Shown: positions 26,153 to 34,588 of the stretch, piece by piece | Numbering within the stretch: position 1 is the first letter of the stretch | Layout of the letters: each line of letters begins with the position of its first letter | From: UBA1444 sp964521625 | Lineage (GTDB): Bacteria > Bacillota > Negativicutes > UBA1444 | Direction: 5' to 3' | Length of the DNA: 64,000 bases | Assembly: GCA_964521625.1 (NCBI GenBank) | Contig: CAZFSM010000014.1 | Span: 1-64,000, forward strand | The notes under the pieces: model-generated | Told to the model about the DNA's origin: nothing | Databases searched by the model: none | The model's input: only the letters and a program-made list of their open reading frames with translations | Position numbers and translations under genes: made by a program

Positions 26153-27181
26153 TTACTTTTTGTCCAGACCCAGTTCCTTAATCAACTTGCCGTAGTCGTC
26201 ATAACCCTGATGCATGAATTTGTCGAAATCGGCCGCATTTTGATATTGAATCGGCTGCACCAGATCCGCCATGATTTTTTTGAAATCAGGGTCATCGGTG
26301 ATTTTTTTGAACAAATCGGAGTAATACGCCACGATCTCCGGTGAGGTTCCTTTGGGAGCGGCAATTCCTTTGACAGAACCCCAGGTATAGAAGTTGATTC
26401 CCTGCTCCTTCAACGTCGGCACATTGGGCATTGCCGGGTCACGTTCTGGTGTGGCGATCGCGATTGCACGAACCCGGTTGGCCTTCATCTGCGGGATAAT
26501 CTCCGAGGGATGGCCGCCGCCGATCATCGTCTGGCCTCCGACCAAAGTCGTCAGCGCCTGATTGCCGCCAGCATGGGGAATCGGAGTGACCGTAATGCCG
26601 GCGGACTTGCCAATACCGCGCATGACCAGGTCCACTGCACCAGCAGTAACCGAAACAGAAGCGGTAACAGGCTTATTCTCTTTTTTCGCCCAGTCGATCA
26701 CGTCTTTCATCGACTTGAATGGGGAATTTTCCGGCACCAATACGGCGACGGAGTGCATGGAAAGCCGGGCTACCGGTACCAGATCGCGGAATGGATCATA
26801 CTCGACTTTTTGAATATGCGGCATAACCAGGTCGTGACCGGAACCATAACCCAAGGTCAGTGTATAGCCGTCCGGTTTGGCGCGTGAGGTAAATGCCGCC
26901 CCCTCAATGCCGCCGCCGCCAGGCTTGTTGACTACTTGCAGCGGTTGCGGGCAGTGCTTGCTCCAGACCTTTTCGACAGCGCGGGCCAACATGTCGGTCG
27001 AACCGCCTGCCGCCATCGGCACAATTAACGTTACCGGTTTATCCGGTTTAAACGCGGCTGCGGCCGGTTTTGCCTCGGGTTTTTTGTCTGCGGCCGGCGT
27101 ACCGCCGCAACCTACTGCCACTTCCATGATCATCACAGCAACCATCAGTACTAGCCACTTTTTCCACTGGTTTTTCAACAT
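26153..27181 (-). CDS. tctC: Tripartite tricarboxylate transporter binding protein (TctC)
   Basis: About 342 residues. The N-terminus is a lipoprotein signal ending in VAVGC. PDKPVTLIVPMAAGGSTDML, VVNKPGGGGIEGAAF and LTLGYGSGHDLV are characteristic of TctC/Bug proteins, which bind carboxylates in a deep cleft with two ordered waters. The start is ATG 27181 behind GAGGGGG. With TctA and TctB it forms the uptake system, here most likely for galactarate or glucarate, judged from the catabolic genes around it. Confidence 0.93.
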   Translation of the reverse strand: MLKNQWKKWLVLMVAVMIMEVAVGCGGTPAADKKPEAKPAAAAFKPDKPVTLIVPMAAGGSTDMLARAVEKVWSKHCPQPLQVVNKPGGGGIEGAAFTSRAKPDGYTLTLGYGSGHDLVMPHIQKVEYDPFRDLVPVARLSMHSVAVLVPENSPFKSMKDVIDWAKKENKPVTASVSVTAGAVDLVMRGIGKSAGITVTPIPHAGGNQALTTLVGGQTMIGGGHPSEIIPQMKANRVRAIAIATPERDPAMPNVPTLKEQGINFYTWGSVKGIAAPKGTSPEIVAYYSDLFKKITDDPDFKKIMADLVQPIQYQNAADFDKFMHQGYDDYGKLIKELGLDKK

Positions 27182-27217
27182 TTTGCTTTCCCCCTCATTT
27201 ATACTAGTTTTCGCCAA

Positions 27218-28738
27218 CTATTCGTGGGCATCGCCCCCATCCTTACAAGTCGTCTCATTACGTCTGCGATAGCTTGAAACGAGCTGCCACCCCAACACCA
27301 AGGCAAACAAAGCCATTAGTGTGCCAGAAATTGGCCGGGTGACAAAAATCGCCATACTCCCGTTGGACATCAATAATGCTTGTCGAAACGCATTTTCAAT
27401 CAATGGCGCAAGGATGAACGACATAATCATTGGTCCGGGCTCAAATTTTAATTTACGCAAAATATAACCTAAAATCCCAAAGGCAATAAACACATAGATG
27501 CTAAACACTTCGTTGGCAAGGCTATAACAGCCGACGGTCGTAAACAGGACAATTACCGGCCCAAGAATGCCGAACGGCACCTTAAGCAGCTGAACCCACA
27601 AACCGACCAACGGCAGATTCAGTACCAGCAAAATGATATTGCCGATGTACATGGAAGCAATAACTCCCCAAAACACATCCGCGTGCTCAGTAATCAGAAA
27701 TGGCCCTGGAGTTATTCCCTGAATCAACAAAGCGGCAAAAATCATCGCGATGGAAGCATTACAGGGAATCCCCAAAGTCAATAACGGAATAAACGAAGAA
27801 CTGGATGCCCCGTTATTTGCTGATTCTGGTCCGGCCAATCCGGCAATGGCGCCATGACCAAACTCCTCCGGGTGAGCAGAAATTTTCTTTTCAACCGCAT
27901 AAGATGTAAGAGACGCGACAACCGCACCGCCGCCAGGGATAATCCCGGCAAAAAAACCAATCAACGATCCCCTAAAAATAGGCCACTTGCTCTCGGCCCA
28001 GTCTTTTGCTGTCGGAAACAGTTTGCCGATGGTTTTCGTAACAAACTCGGCGCTCTCTTTGGATTCCAGGGTCAAGAGTATCTCACTGAGTCCAAATAGC
28101 CCCATTGCCAAAGTGACAAAGTCGAAACCACCCTGCAATGCCACAAAGCCGAAAGTAAAGCGTTCCTGTCCCGAAATCGGATCAAGTCCAACATTAGCCA
28201 AAACAATGCCTGTCAGCAGCATGATGGTCCCCTTGATCGGTGAGTCACCGGACAGGAACACTGCCAACAACAGGCCAAACAGCATAAGGGCAAAGTACTC
28301 CGGGGCGCCAAAGCGCAGGGCAAAAGCTGCGAGTGGCGGGGCGAGGAAAGTGAGTCCGATGACTCCAACCGTACCGGCAATAAACGAACCGATGGCAGCT
28401 ATGCCAAGAGCGGCGCCGGCCCGGCCTTTTTGCGACATTGCGTAGCCATCGATACAAGTCACCACTGATGCCGCTTCGCCAGGGATTCGCATCAAAATCG
28501 AGGTTGTAGATCCTCCATACATGGCGCCGTAATAAATGCCTGCCAAAAAGATAATCGAAGTTGCCGGTGAGTTCATCGCATAGACTACCGGCAACAACAG
28601 AGAGATTGTTGCTGCCGGTCCTAGTCCCGGCAACACGCCTACCGCTGTTCCCAGCAATGAACCCAAAAAACAGTACAACAAATTACTACCTGTTGATGCA
28701 ATTGAAAAACCATTGAATAACCCCTGAAATACATCCAT
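27218..28738 (-). CDS. tctA: Tripartite tricarboxylate transporter large membrane subunit (TctA)
   Basis: 506 residues with about 12 membrane segments. GVLPGLGPAATISLLLPVVY near residue 37 and FFAGIIPGGGAVVASLTSYA near 270 are the two repeated signature loops; GIYYGAMYGGSTTSILMRIP and GIPCNASIAMIFAALLIQGI are also diagnostic. This is the Na+- or H+-driven translocating subunit. AAGGCGG lies upstream of the ATG. It sits between tctB and tctC on the same strand. Confidence 0.95.
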   Translation of the reverse strand: MDVFQGLFNGFSIASTGSNLLYCFLGSLLGTAVGVLPGLGPAATISLLLPVVYAMNSPATSIIFLAGIYYGAMYGGSTTSILMRIPGEAASVVTCIDGYAMSQKGRAGAALGIAAIGSFIAGTVGVIGLTFLAPPLAAFALRFGAPEYFALMLFGLLLAVFLSGDSPIKGTIMLLTGIVLANVGLDPISGQERFTFGFVALQGGFDFVTLAMGLFGLSEILLTLESKESAEFVTKTIGKLFPTAKDWAESKWPIFRGSLIGFFAGIIPGGGAVVASLTSYAVEKKISAHPEEFGHGAIAGLAGPESANNGASSSSFIPLLTLGIPCNASIAMIFAALLIQGITPGPFLITEHADVFWGVIASMYIGNIILLVLNLPLVGLWVQLLKVPFGILGPVIVLFTTVGCYSLANEVFSIYVFIAFGILGYILRKLKFEPGPMIMSFILAPLIENAFRQALLMSNGSMAIFVTRPISGTLMALFALVLGWQLVSSYRRRNETTCKDGGDAHE

Positions 28739-28751
28739 AAACGCACCGCCT

Positions 28752-29204
28752 TTATATGCCGAACATGCCTTGTGGCAAAGCTACCCGCAGAAAATACACG
28801 AAAAGGATATACATGGCCACCGTGCCGACAATCGCAATCATGGCTGTTTTTTTCCACCGTTCCGCTTCGATTAGAACCTGCCAGGCGATCAAAAACAATA
28901 AGGTTGATATCACATAACCCAACTCTTCCATCAACGCTGCATACACTGCCATGCAAACAATTGCCAATAGCGGCCTGTACCAATTCCGGTTGCTCCAAAG
29001 CGGAGTCGATTCGCGGCAATCAGCGCGGTTTTTCAATAACCATACGAGACAAGTCAATACGATCCCTGCGCCGCAGATCAAAGGAAACATCCCCGGTCCC
29101 GGCTGACTGACCGTGCCGATTTTCAAAGCGGTAGCAGAATAAATGCCGGTTGCCAGGCCAAAAATGGCAAACACCAGTCCGGCCATACGCTCCTGTTTCG
29201 TCAT
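28752..29204 (-). CDS. tctB: Tripartite tricarboxylate transporter small membrane subunit (TctB)
   Basis: 150 residues with four hydrophobic segments (GLVFAIFGLATGIYSA, MFPLICGAGIVLTCLVW and two more near 75-145). GTVSQPGPGMFPLI near residue 31 is the TctB signature. It supports TctA in the membrane. GGAGGGGG precedes the ATG. The order tctB-tctA-tctC downstream of the lyase gene makes this one operon. Confidence 0.9.
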   Translation of the reverse strand: MTKQERMAGLVFAIFGLATGIYSATALKIGTVSQPGPGMFPLICGAGIVLTCLVWLLKNRADCRESTPLWSNRNWYRPLLAIVCMAVYAALMEELGYVISTLLFLIAWQVLIEAERWKKTAMIAIVGTVAMYILFVYFLRVALPQGMFGI

Positions 29205-29223
29205 TACAGAGCCCCCTCCGGGT

Positions 29224-30132
29224 TTATTTAAGCAAATCCATACCGACCAGAACCTGGCGGACTTTTTCCCGTTCTTCGGCAGTCATCGGGCCGACCGGGT
29301 CCATGCAGGGACCAGCGTCAATGCCCAGTAAAGCGAGTGATTCCTTGATCACTGCCGGGAAGGTGCCGATCGTAAAGGCGATGCGCAGCGGCGCCAGCTT
29401 GAACTGTGCCTCCAGGGAACCTTTCAAATCGCCGGCCATATATTTGTCATAGATGTCAGCACACAACCGTGGTGCGACATTCGCGCACGAGGCAATCGAT
29501 CCGGCGGCGCCGTAACAAAGCGCACCATAAATCAGCGTATCACGTCCCATCAGCACATTGAAATTCTCAATACCGCGAGTCAAACGGATATACTCTGCCG
29601 TCAACGTCAAATCGCCGCTGGAATCTTTGATGCTCACGATATTGGGTACTTCGGCCAGTTTGGCAACCGTGGGTGCCGCAAGGGTAACGCCTGTTTTCGG
29701 CGGGTTGTTATATAACAGCACTGGCAGCGATGTATTGGCTGCAATCGTTTTATAATGGCCAATCAATTGTTCCTGCGACGGCGTGATGAACATCGGCGTC
29801 AAAATCGACACTGCATCCACGCCGCATTCCTCCGCCAGTTGGGTCAACATGACACTTTCCCGGGTGGTTATGCCATTGGTTCCCGCATAGACCGGAACCC
29901 TGCCCTTAGTTTCATCCAAAGTGACCTGGAAAATTTCCCGCTTTTCTTCTGGAGAAAGACCGTAAAACTCACCGGTAGTCCCTGTAACAAAAAGACCATG
30001 CACGCCACCGTCAATCAGGTAGCTGATCAATTTTCGCATGGCCGGTTCACTGAATTCCCCTGCTGCTGTTAACGGGGTCACGACTGCCGGGATAATCCCG
30101 CAAGGTTGGAACTGTTTTTTGCTAGCTGTCAT
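29224..30132 (-). CDS. DapA-family (DHDPS/NAL) aldolase or dehydratase for 5-dehydro-4-deoxyglucarate
   Basis: About 302 residues. GIIPAVVTPLTAAGEF, GLFVTGTTGEFYGLSPEEK and PVYAGTNG are typical; Tyr in LLYNNPPKTGV and the Schiff-base Lys in NIVSIKDSSGDL are the catalytic pair. Members either cleave 2-oxo acids or dehydrate and decarboxylate 5-dehydro-4-deoxyglucarate. Since GarD and GudD both make that compound, it is the likely substrate. No semialdehyde dehydrogenase is nearby, which slightly favours aldol cleavage followed by the Fe-type dehydrogenase; this is inference. ATG at 30132 is preferred over TTG 30138 because of GGGGG spacing. Confidence 0.85.
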   Translation of the reverse strand: MTASKKQFQPCGIIPAVVTPLTAAGEFSEPAMRKLISYLIDGGVHGLFVTGTTGEFYGLSPEEKREIFQVTLDETKGRVPVYAGTNGITTRESVMLTQLAEECGVDAVSILTPMFITPSQEQLIGHYKTIAANTSLPVLLYNNPPKTGVTLAAPTVAKLAEVPNIVSIKDSSGDLTLTAEYIRLTRGIENFNVLMGRDTLIYGALCYGAAGSIASCANVAPRLCADIYDKYMAGDLKGSLEAQFKLAPLRIAFTIGTFPAVIKESLALLGIDAGPCMDPVGPMTAEEREKVRQVLVGMDLLK

Positions 30133-30178
30133 AGTCAAATCCCCCTATAAGAATTTCTCTCTTTTCTTTGTTAAAAAT

Positions 30179-30955
30179 TCAACGCCCATTCCCGCGCGAT
30201 CGCATGTGCGCCGATATGCGATGAGCATAGTCAATCAACACCGGGACATGTTCCAAAATCTTTTCGACCGGGTAAAGACTCGTCGGTCCTGATATGCTGA
30301 TCCCTGCCACCACATCACCGGTTCCATCTACCAGGGGAGCTGCAATACAGTTGATCCCATTGCTCCATTCCTCACGATCAACGGCATACCCTTGCAGGCG
30401 AACTTTTTCGATTTCTTGCAAATAAGTCGCCTCGTCGGTTATGGTGTTCAACGTGTATTGAGTAACGCCACGTTTGAAGGATTCACTGGCAATCCCGGGA
30501 ATTTTACAGGTCAATACCTTACCCAGGGCCGTACAGTGAATTGGCCGCCGCATCCCAATATGAAAATAGCCGTATGCACAATACGGGGTTTCCGCTCTTG
30601 CCACATAAACCACTTCTTTATCATCTAAAACAGCCAGATTCACATTGACTCTCAGATTGTTCGACAGTTCCTCCAGATAAGGCAAACCGATTCGCCGAAT
30701 TTCCATCGAGTTGAGAACGATGCTTTCATATTTCAAAAAGCCCCGCCCCAAGGAATAATACCCGTCATTATGCTCAATCAGGTTGTTTTCTTTTAATGTG
30801 TTTAACATACGATATGCGGTAGCCTGATTGACTTTGGCCTTCGCACTTAATTCTTTAAGGCGAAGCCGCGGTTGGTCATAAGTAAAGCAATTTAGCAAGG
30901 CAACTGCCTTGGTGATACTGTTATTCAATCCACTCCGCGTGTCATCCGCCGCCAT
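30179..30955 (-). CDS. IclR-family transcriptional regulator
   Basis: About 258 residues. An N-terminal winged helix-turn-helix (NSITKAVALLNCFTYD, RLKELSAKAKVNQATAYRML) is followed by the IclR effector domain (RRPIHCTALGKVL, REEWSNGINCIAAPLVDG, VVAGISISGP). IclR proteins respond to catabolic metabolites. ATG 30955 follows GGGGTG; the frame extends to 30994. It is the first gene of the aldarate operon, so it probably regulates the operon and itself through the inverted repeat at 30994-31027. Confidence 0.9.
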   Translation of the reverse strand: MAADDTRSGLNNSITKAVALLNCFTYDQPRLRLKELSAKAKVNQATAYRMLNTLKENNLIEHNDGYYSLGRGFLKYESIVLNSMEIRRIGLPYLEELSNNLRVNVNLAVLDDKEVVYVARAETPYCAYGYFHIGMRRPIHCTALGKVLTCKIPGIASESFKRGVTQYTLNTITDEATYLQEIEKVRLQGYAVDREEWSNGINCIAAPLVDGTGDVVAGISISGPTSLYPVEKILEHVPVLIDYAHRISAHMRSRGNGR

Positions 30956-30993
30956 GAAAACACCCCGCATTTCTTTTCTCTTATTGCCAAACA

Positions 30994-31033
30994 TTCAATA
31001 TGAGATAATTCAATTTCACATATTGAAATTATA
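30994..31033 (-). promoter_or_regulatory. Candidate IclR operator and -10 box
   Basis: TTCAATATG (30994-31002) and CATATTGAA (31019-31027) are perfect 9-base inverted arms with a 16-base spacer, about 40 bases upstream of the iclR start. TATAAT on the minus strand (31028-31033) abuts the upper arm, so a protein bound here would sit at the transcription start. The surrounding 31034-31130 is very AT-rich with no gene. Confidence 0.5.
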
Positions 31034-31135
31034 TTTCTTTTTTTACTATATTCTTTTGTATTTTGAAAAATCCTGCTGTTTGATTCTGATTATTTTATTT
31101 TTTCAGCTAATATTTTTTTGCGATAAGACATTGCC

Positions 31136-31173
31136 GAAATATGGTTGACCATTCAACCATATTTCGATATAAT
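31136..31173 (+). promoter_or_regulatory. MarR operator overlapping a sigma-A promoter
   Basis: GAAATATGGTTGA (31136-31148) and TCAACCATATTTC (31153-31165) are perfect 13-base arms around CCAT. TTGACC (31145-31150) and TATAAT (31168-31173), 17 bases apart, form a promoter whose spacer holds the right arm. The palindrome should therefore block transcription of the marR-GNAT unit when bound; autoregulation by the MarR product is the natural reading. Confidence 0.8.
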
Positions 31174-31213
31174 CCCAATAAGCAAGTTGAAATTACAACT
31201 AACAGGGGGGCGT

Positions 31214-31687
31214 ATGGAAAAGCTTGATCGGGAAATATTGCGGGATATCGGTGCAGTGGCTCGCTCTATCCACTCCATCAGCGATATTCAATTTCGTCAA
31301 CTCCAACTGCAAAAAGGACAGTTTGTGTTTCTGACTCGTATTTGTGAATGTCCGGGCATAAACCTCGTCGAGCTCTCCCAGGCCCTGAGAGTAGATAAAA
31401 CAACGACAACCAAAGCAATCCAAAAACTAATTGAAGCTGCCTACGTAAGAAAAGAACGGGACGAAGCGGACCAACGGATCTGGCGACTGTTTCCCACCGA
31501 ACAGGCATTGAGCAACTACAGTGTTGTTATCGCAGCGGAAAATCAATATATTTCCCACTGTTTTTACGATTTTAGTGAAGACGAAAAGGAAATTGTCTGC
31601 AGCTTGGTTGCCCGCATGCGTGATAACATCAGCCGCGAATGGAAACGGATAAAAAAAATACCCCCAACAGCAGGAGGGAAAAAATGA
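31214..31687 (+). CDS. MarR-family transcriptional regulator
   Basis: About 157 residues. The winged helix-turn-helix is in LVELSQALRVDKTTTTKAIQ, followed by the wing in KERDEADQRIWRLFPTEQ; helices at both ends form the dimer interface. ATG 31214 follows AGGGGGG; the upstream part of the frame runs through the operator and is not coding. It overlaps the next gene by ATGA, so both are made from one transcript. Ligands of such regulators are often phenolics or oxidants; here unknown. Confidence 0.9.
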   Translation: MEKLDREILRDIGAVARSIHSISDIQFRQLQLQKGQFVFLTRICECPGINLVELSQALRVDKTTTTKAIQKLIEAAYVRKERDEADQRIWRLFPTEQALSNYSVVIAAENQYISHCFYDFSEDEKEIVCSLVARMRDNISREWKRIKKIPPTAGGKK

Positions 31688-32175
31688 CCAATATTGAGAT
31701 AAAAGAATATGAATCCGGTAACAAAGAAGATCTGATCAACATGATTTTAGCAATTCAACAGCAAGAATTTGAAATTCCCGTCACGCGCGAAGCACAACCC
31801 GATTTAGCCAACATTCCAGGCTTTTATCAGCAGGAAAACGGCAACTTCTGGGTCGCATCAAATGGCGCCGAGGTCGTGGGAACGATTGGCTTAATCGACA
31901 TCGGCAATCAACAGGTTGCGCTGCGAAAGATGTTTGTCAAAGCATCCTTCCGCGGCGCCGAGTTGGGAGTCGCCAAAAAGTTACTAACACAAGCGCTAGA
32001 CTGGGCATCGAAGCAGAATGTGAAAACCGTCTATCTTGGCACCACAGATAAATTTCACGCAGCTCATCGTTTCTATGATAAAAATGGGTTTGAGCGGATC
32101 CCACGGGAAGAGTTGCCACCGACCTTCCCGGTAATGCAGGTCGATACAGTTTTCTATCGTTATTGCCGAGCTTAG
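31684..32175 (+). CDS. GNAT-family N-acetyltransferase
   Basis: About 163 residues. GAEVVGTIGLIDIG and VALRKMFVKASFRGAELG give the GNAT strands and the acetyl-CoA loop (R-G-A-E-L-G in place of RGxGxG), and HAAHRFYDKNGFERI the late signature. AGGAGGG precedes the ATG, which overlaps the marR stop. It is probably controlled by the MarR protein; the acceptor is unknown. Confidence 0.87.
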   Translation: MTNIEIKEYESGNKEDLINMILAIQQQEFEIPVTREAQPDLANIPGFYQQENGNFWVASNGAEVVGTIGLIDIGNQQVALRKMFVKASFRGAELGVAKKLLTQALDWASKQNVKTVYLGTTDKFHAAHRFYDKNGFERIPREELPPTFPVMQVDTVFYRYCRA

Positions 32176-32179
32176 CCGA

Positions 32180-32830
32180 TTACCAGGGAACTTCCCTTTC
32201 CACTTGTCGTCCTTTCTCCAGGAACAGCACCTGACCGCCCATGGTTTTGGCTTCTTCCGGGTCATGGGTCACCAAAACAAAGGGGATTTTCCAGAGATTT
32301 TGCATCACCATCAGTTCTTCCTGCAGCTCCAGGCGAGTCTCTTTGTCCAATGATGACAGAGGCTCGTCGAGCAGTAAGAGTTTTGGCTGCGCCATCAACG
32401 CCCTGGCCAACGCAACCCGTTGTTTTTCGCCGCCTGAGAGCTGACCAACGAAGCGTTGCCCCAGGTGCTCAATCTTTAGTAATCCAAGTAGTTTTTCATA
32501 CATCGCATGCGCAGCCTGACCGTGTTGTTTGACGCCATACCAAATGTTTTTTCGCACATTCATATGCGGAAACAAAGCAAAATCCTGGAACATGTAGCCG
32601 ATTTGCCGTTCACAAGGCGGCGCGAAAATCCCGGCCGCGGCGTCAAAAAACACTTTGCCGTTGAAAACGATTCGCCCTGCATTCGGTTTGACCAGCCCTG
32701 CAATTGAGCGCAGCGTCGTAGTTTTACCGCAACCGGACGGGCCAAACAAAACCAGAATATCCCGTTCCACATTGAACTGCAGCTGGAGCGAAAAATCAGG
32801 CAGTTCATGACTGATGTCTACAGACAGCAT
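32180..32830 (-). CDS. modC: Molybdate ABC transporter ATPase, short form
   Basis: About 217 residues. Walker A is GPSGCGKTT, the Q-loop MFQDFALFPHM, the signature LSGGEKQRVALARAL, Walker B LLLLDEP and the switch His in VLVTHDPEEA. It ends soon after the ABC core and lacks the C-terminal TOBE/Mop molybdate-sensing domain of classical ModC (about 350 residues), so feedback by bound molybdate must come from elsewhere. Its ATG overlaps the modB stop (TAATG). The frame upstream to 32878 lies inside modB. Confidence 0.88.
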   Translation of the reverse strand: MLSVDISHELPDFSLQLQFNVERDILVLFGPSGCGKTTTLRSIAGLVKPNAGRIVFNGKVFFDAAAGIFAPPCERQIGYMFQDFALFPHMNVRKNIWYGVKQHGQAAHAMYEKLLGLLKIEHLGQRFVGQLSGGEKQRVALARALMAQPKLLLLDEPLSSLDKETRLELQEELMVMQNLWKIPFVLVTHDPEEAKTMGGQVLFLEKGRQVEREVPW

Positions 32831-33516
32831 TAGAACACCCCCCGCGTCGGGGCTTGCGGGTTTTTCTTGCGCACCCACAGATTTACGCCGAAGATCATCG
32901 AAAACGTGAGCAGGCTGATGATCAGGACATACAAGCCCGCCTGCGTCATGTCGTTGGACTCGGCGGCAAAGTAAATGGCCAGAGGTATGGTCTGTGTTTT
33001 TCCTGGGATGTTGCCTGCCACCATGATAGTCGCACCGAACTCACCCAAAGCGCGGGCGAAAGACAAAACAATGCCCGATAGCAGCCCGTGCCAGGCCAGC
33101 GGCAAGGTGACTGTCCAAAACACGCGCCACTCATTCGCCCCCAACGTGCGGGCCGCATCTTCCAGTTTGGTGTCGATGCTTTGAAATGCCGCTTTGGTAC
33201 TCTGATACATCAGGGGAAAAGCGACGACAGTTCCCGCGATAACTGCCGCATAGGGCGTAAAGATGATCTGCGTCTGGAAGGTATCGGCTAAAAACCGCCC
33301 GATTGGACCTTGCTTACCAATCAGGACGAGTAGCAAAAATCCGGTCACCACTGGCGGCATGACCAGCGGCAGCGAGAAAATCGCTTCCACCGCAGCTTTG
33401 CCGGTAAATTCCCATTTGCGCATGGCATAAGCAAACGACACGCCCAAAATCACCACGAATACCAGCGATGCCAAGGCCACTTTGATTGAGAGCCAAACCG
33501 GCTGCCACTCGAACAT
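32830..33516 (-). CDS. modB: Molybdate ABC transporter permease
   Basis: 228 residues with five to six membrane segments. SLPLVMPPVVTGFLLLVLIG and the EAA loop DAARTLGANEWRVFWTVTLPL are typical of ModB, as is ARALGEFGATIMVAGNIPGK near residue 155. It lies 21 bases after modA and overlaps modC, completing a molybdate (or tungstate) uptake operon. Confidence 0.93.
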   Translation of the reverse strand: MFEWQPVWLSIKVALASLVFVVILGVSFAYAMRKWEFTGKAAVEAIFSLPLVMPPVVTGFLLLVLIGKQGPIGRFLADTFQTQIIFTPYAAVIAGTVVAFPLMYQSTKAAFQSIDTKLEDAARTLGANEWRVFWTVTLPLAWHGLLSGIVLSFARALGEFGATIMVAGNIPGKTQTIPLAIYFAAESNDMTQAGLYVLIISLLTFSMIFGVNLWVRKKNPQAPTRGVF

Positions 33517-33537
33517 CCAGACACCTGCCTTACTGTC

Positions 33538-34329
33538 TTATTTGCTCATGACAAAGCCGTATTTTTCAAACACCGGTTTGCCTTCCGGTCCTGCCATATA
33601 AGCCAGGAATTCCTCGGCAGCTTTGGTATTTTTGCTACCGGCAAGAACAGCCGCCGGATAAACGATCGGGTCATGGCTGCCCTCGGGTGCTATTGCCAGG
33701 ATTTTCACCTTGCTGCTGGCAGCGGCGTCTGTCTTATATACGAGTCCCGCATCCACATTGCCCGTGTCCACATAGGTCAGGACGGATCGGACATCTTTGG
33801 CAAAGACGATTTTGCTCTGGATTTTCTCCCAGACGCCGAGTTTTTTCAACGCCTGCTCCGCGTACTGTCCGGCGGGAACCACCTTGGTTTCGCCAATGCT
33901 GATTTGTTTCACCGCGTCGTTTTGCAACTCTTCCAACATGCTGATTTTCAGCGTCGAATCCTTGGGGACAATCAACACCAGCTTGTTTTCGAGCAAGTTT
34001 TTGCGCGTCGCTTTGTTTATCAGGTTTTTTGCTTCCAACTCATTCATCTGTTTGGGCGCTGCTGAAATAAAGATGTCAGCCGGAGCGCCTTGTTCAATCT
34101 GTTTTTGCAGCGAACCGGAGGCTCCCAGATTGTAGAGCAATTTTACCTGCGGCGCCTTTTTCAGGTAATTGGTCTGAATTTCCGCCAGCGCATCTTTCAT
34201 ACTTACAGCCGCAGAAATATTGAGTTCCACAGGTTTCGGCGCCGTCTGTTGCGCTGCGTCGCCGCAGCCGGCAACCAATAGGCTAATCGCCAATACTCCC
34301 AGCAGCAGATACATCGTCAGTTTTTTCAT
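33538..34329 (-). CDS. modA: Molybdate-binding lipoprotein
   Basis: 263 residues. A lipoprotein signal ends at LLVAGC. The mature part has LNISAAVSMKDALAEIQTNY, NLGASGSLQKQIEQGAPADI and FISAAPKQMNEL, the oxyanion-binding loops of ModA; the late DAGLVYKTDAAAS is also characteristic. It binds molybdate or tungstate in the periplasm for ModBC. It diverges from the HTH regulator at 34589. Confidence 0.93.
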   Translation of the reverse strand: MKKLTMYLLLGVLAISLLVAGCGDAAQQTAPKPVELNISAAVSMKDALAEIQTNYLKKAPQVKLLYNLGASGSLQKQIEQGAPADIFISAAPKQMNELEAKNLINKATRKNLLENKLVLIVPKDSTLKISMLEELQNDAVKQISIGETKVVPAGQYAEQALKKLGVWEKIQSKIVFAKDVRSVLTYVDTGNVDAGLVYKTDAAASSKVKILAIAPEGSHDPIVYPAAVLAGSKNTKAAEEFLAYMAGPEGKPVFEKYGFVMSK

Positions 34330-34518
34330 TGCGAGGTCCTCCAGTTATTGTTATTTTTCTGTAAAAAAACAAAAGCCAGCAAACGTAACTAAACAAGAAT
34401 TACGTCAACTGACACGACTTTGTATCATTGTCTTATCTAACGACGGGTGTATGTGCAACAAAACGCCGTGTCAATTCATAACATAACAAAACACTACAAA
34501 ACCATCATGGCGACATTA

Positions 34519-34532
34519 TACAATTTGTTGTA
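34519..34532 (+). promoter_or_regulatory. Possible operator in the modA-regulator interval
   Basis: TACAA and TTGTA (34519-34523 and 34528-34532) are inverted around TTTG in the 259-base divergent interval. They lie about 60 bases before the regulator start. The arms are short and no known molybdate-operator consensus is recognised elsewhere in 34330-34588, so this is only a candidate. Confidence 0.25.
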
Positions 34533-34588
34533 AGATAAACGCAAGAGCTTTTGCAAAGATAAAGCATTCAGAAAATGGAGGGACAAGC

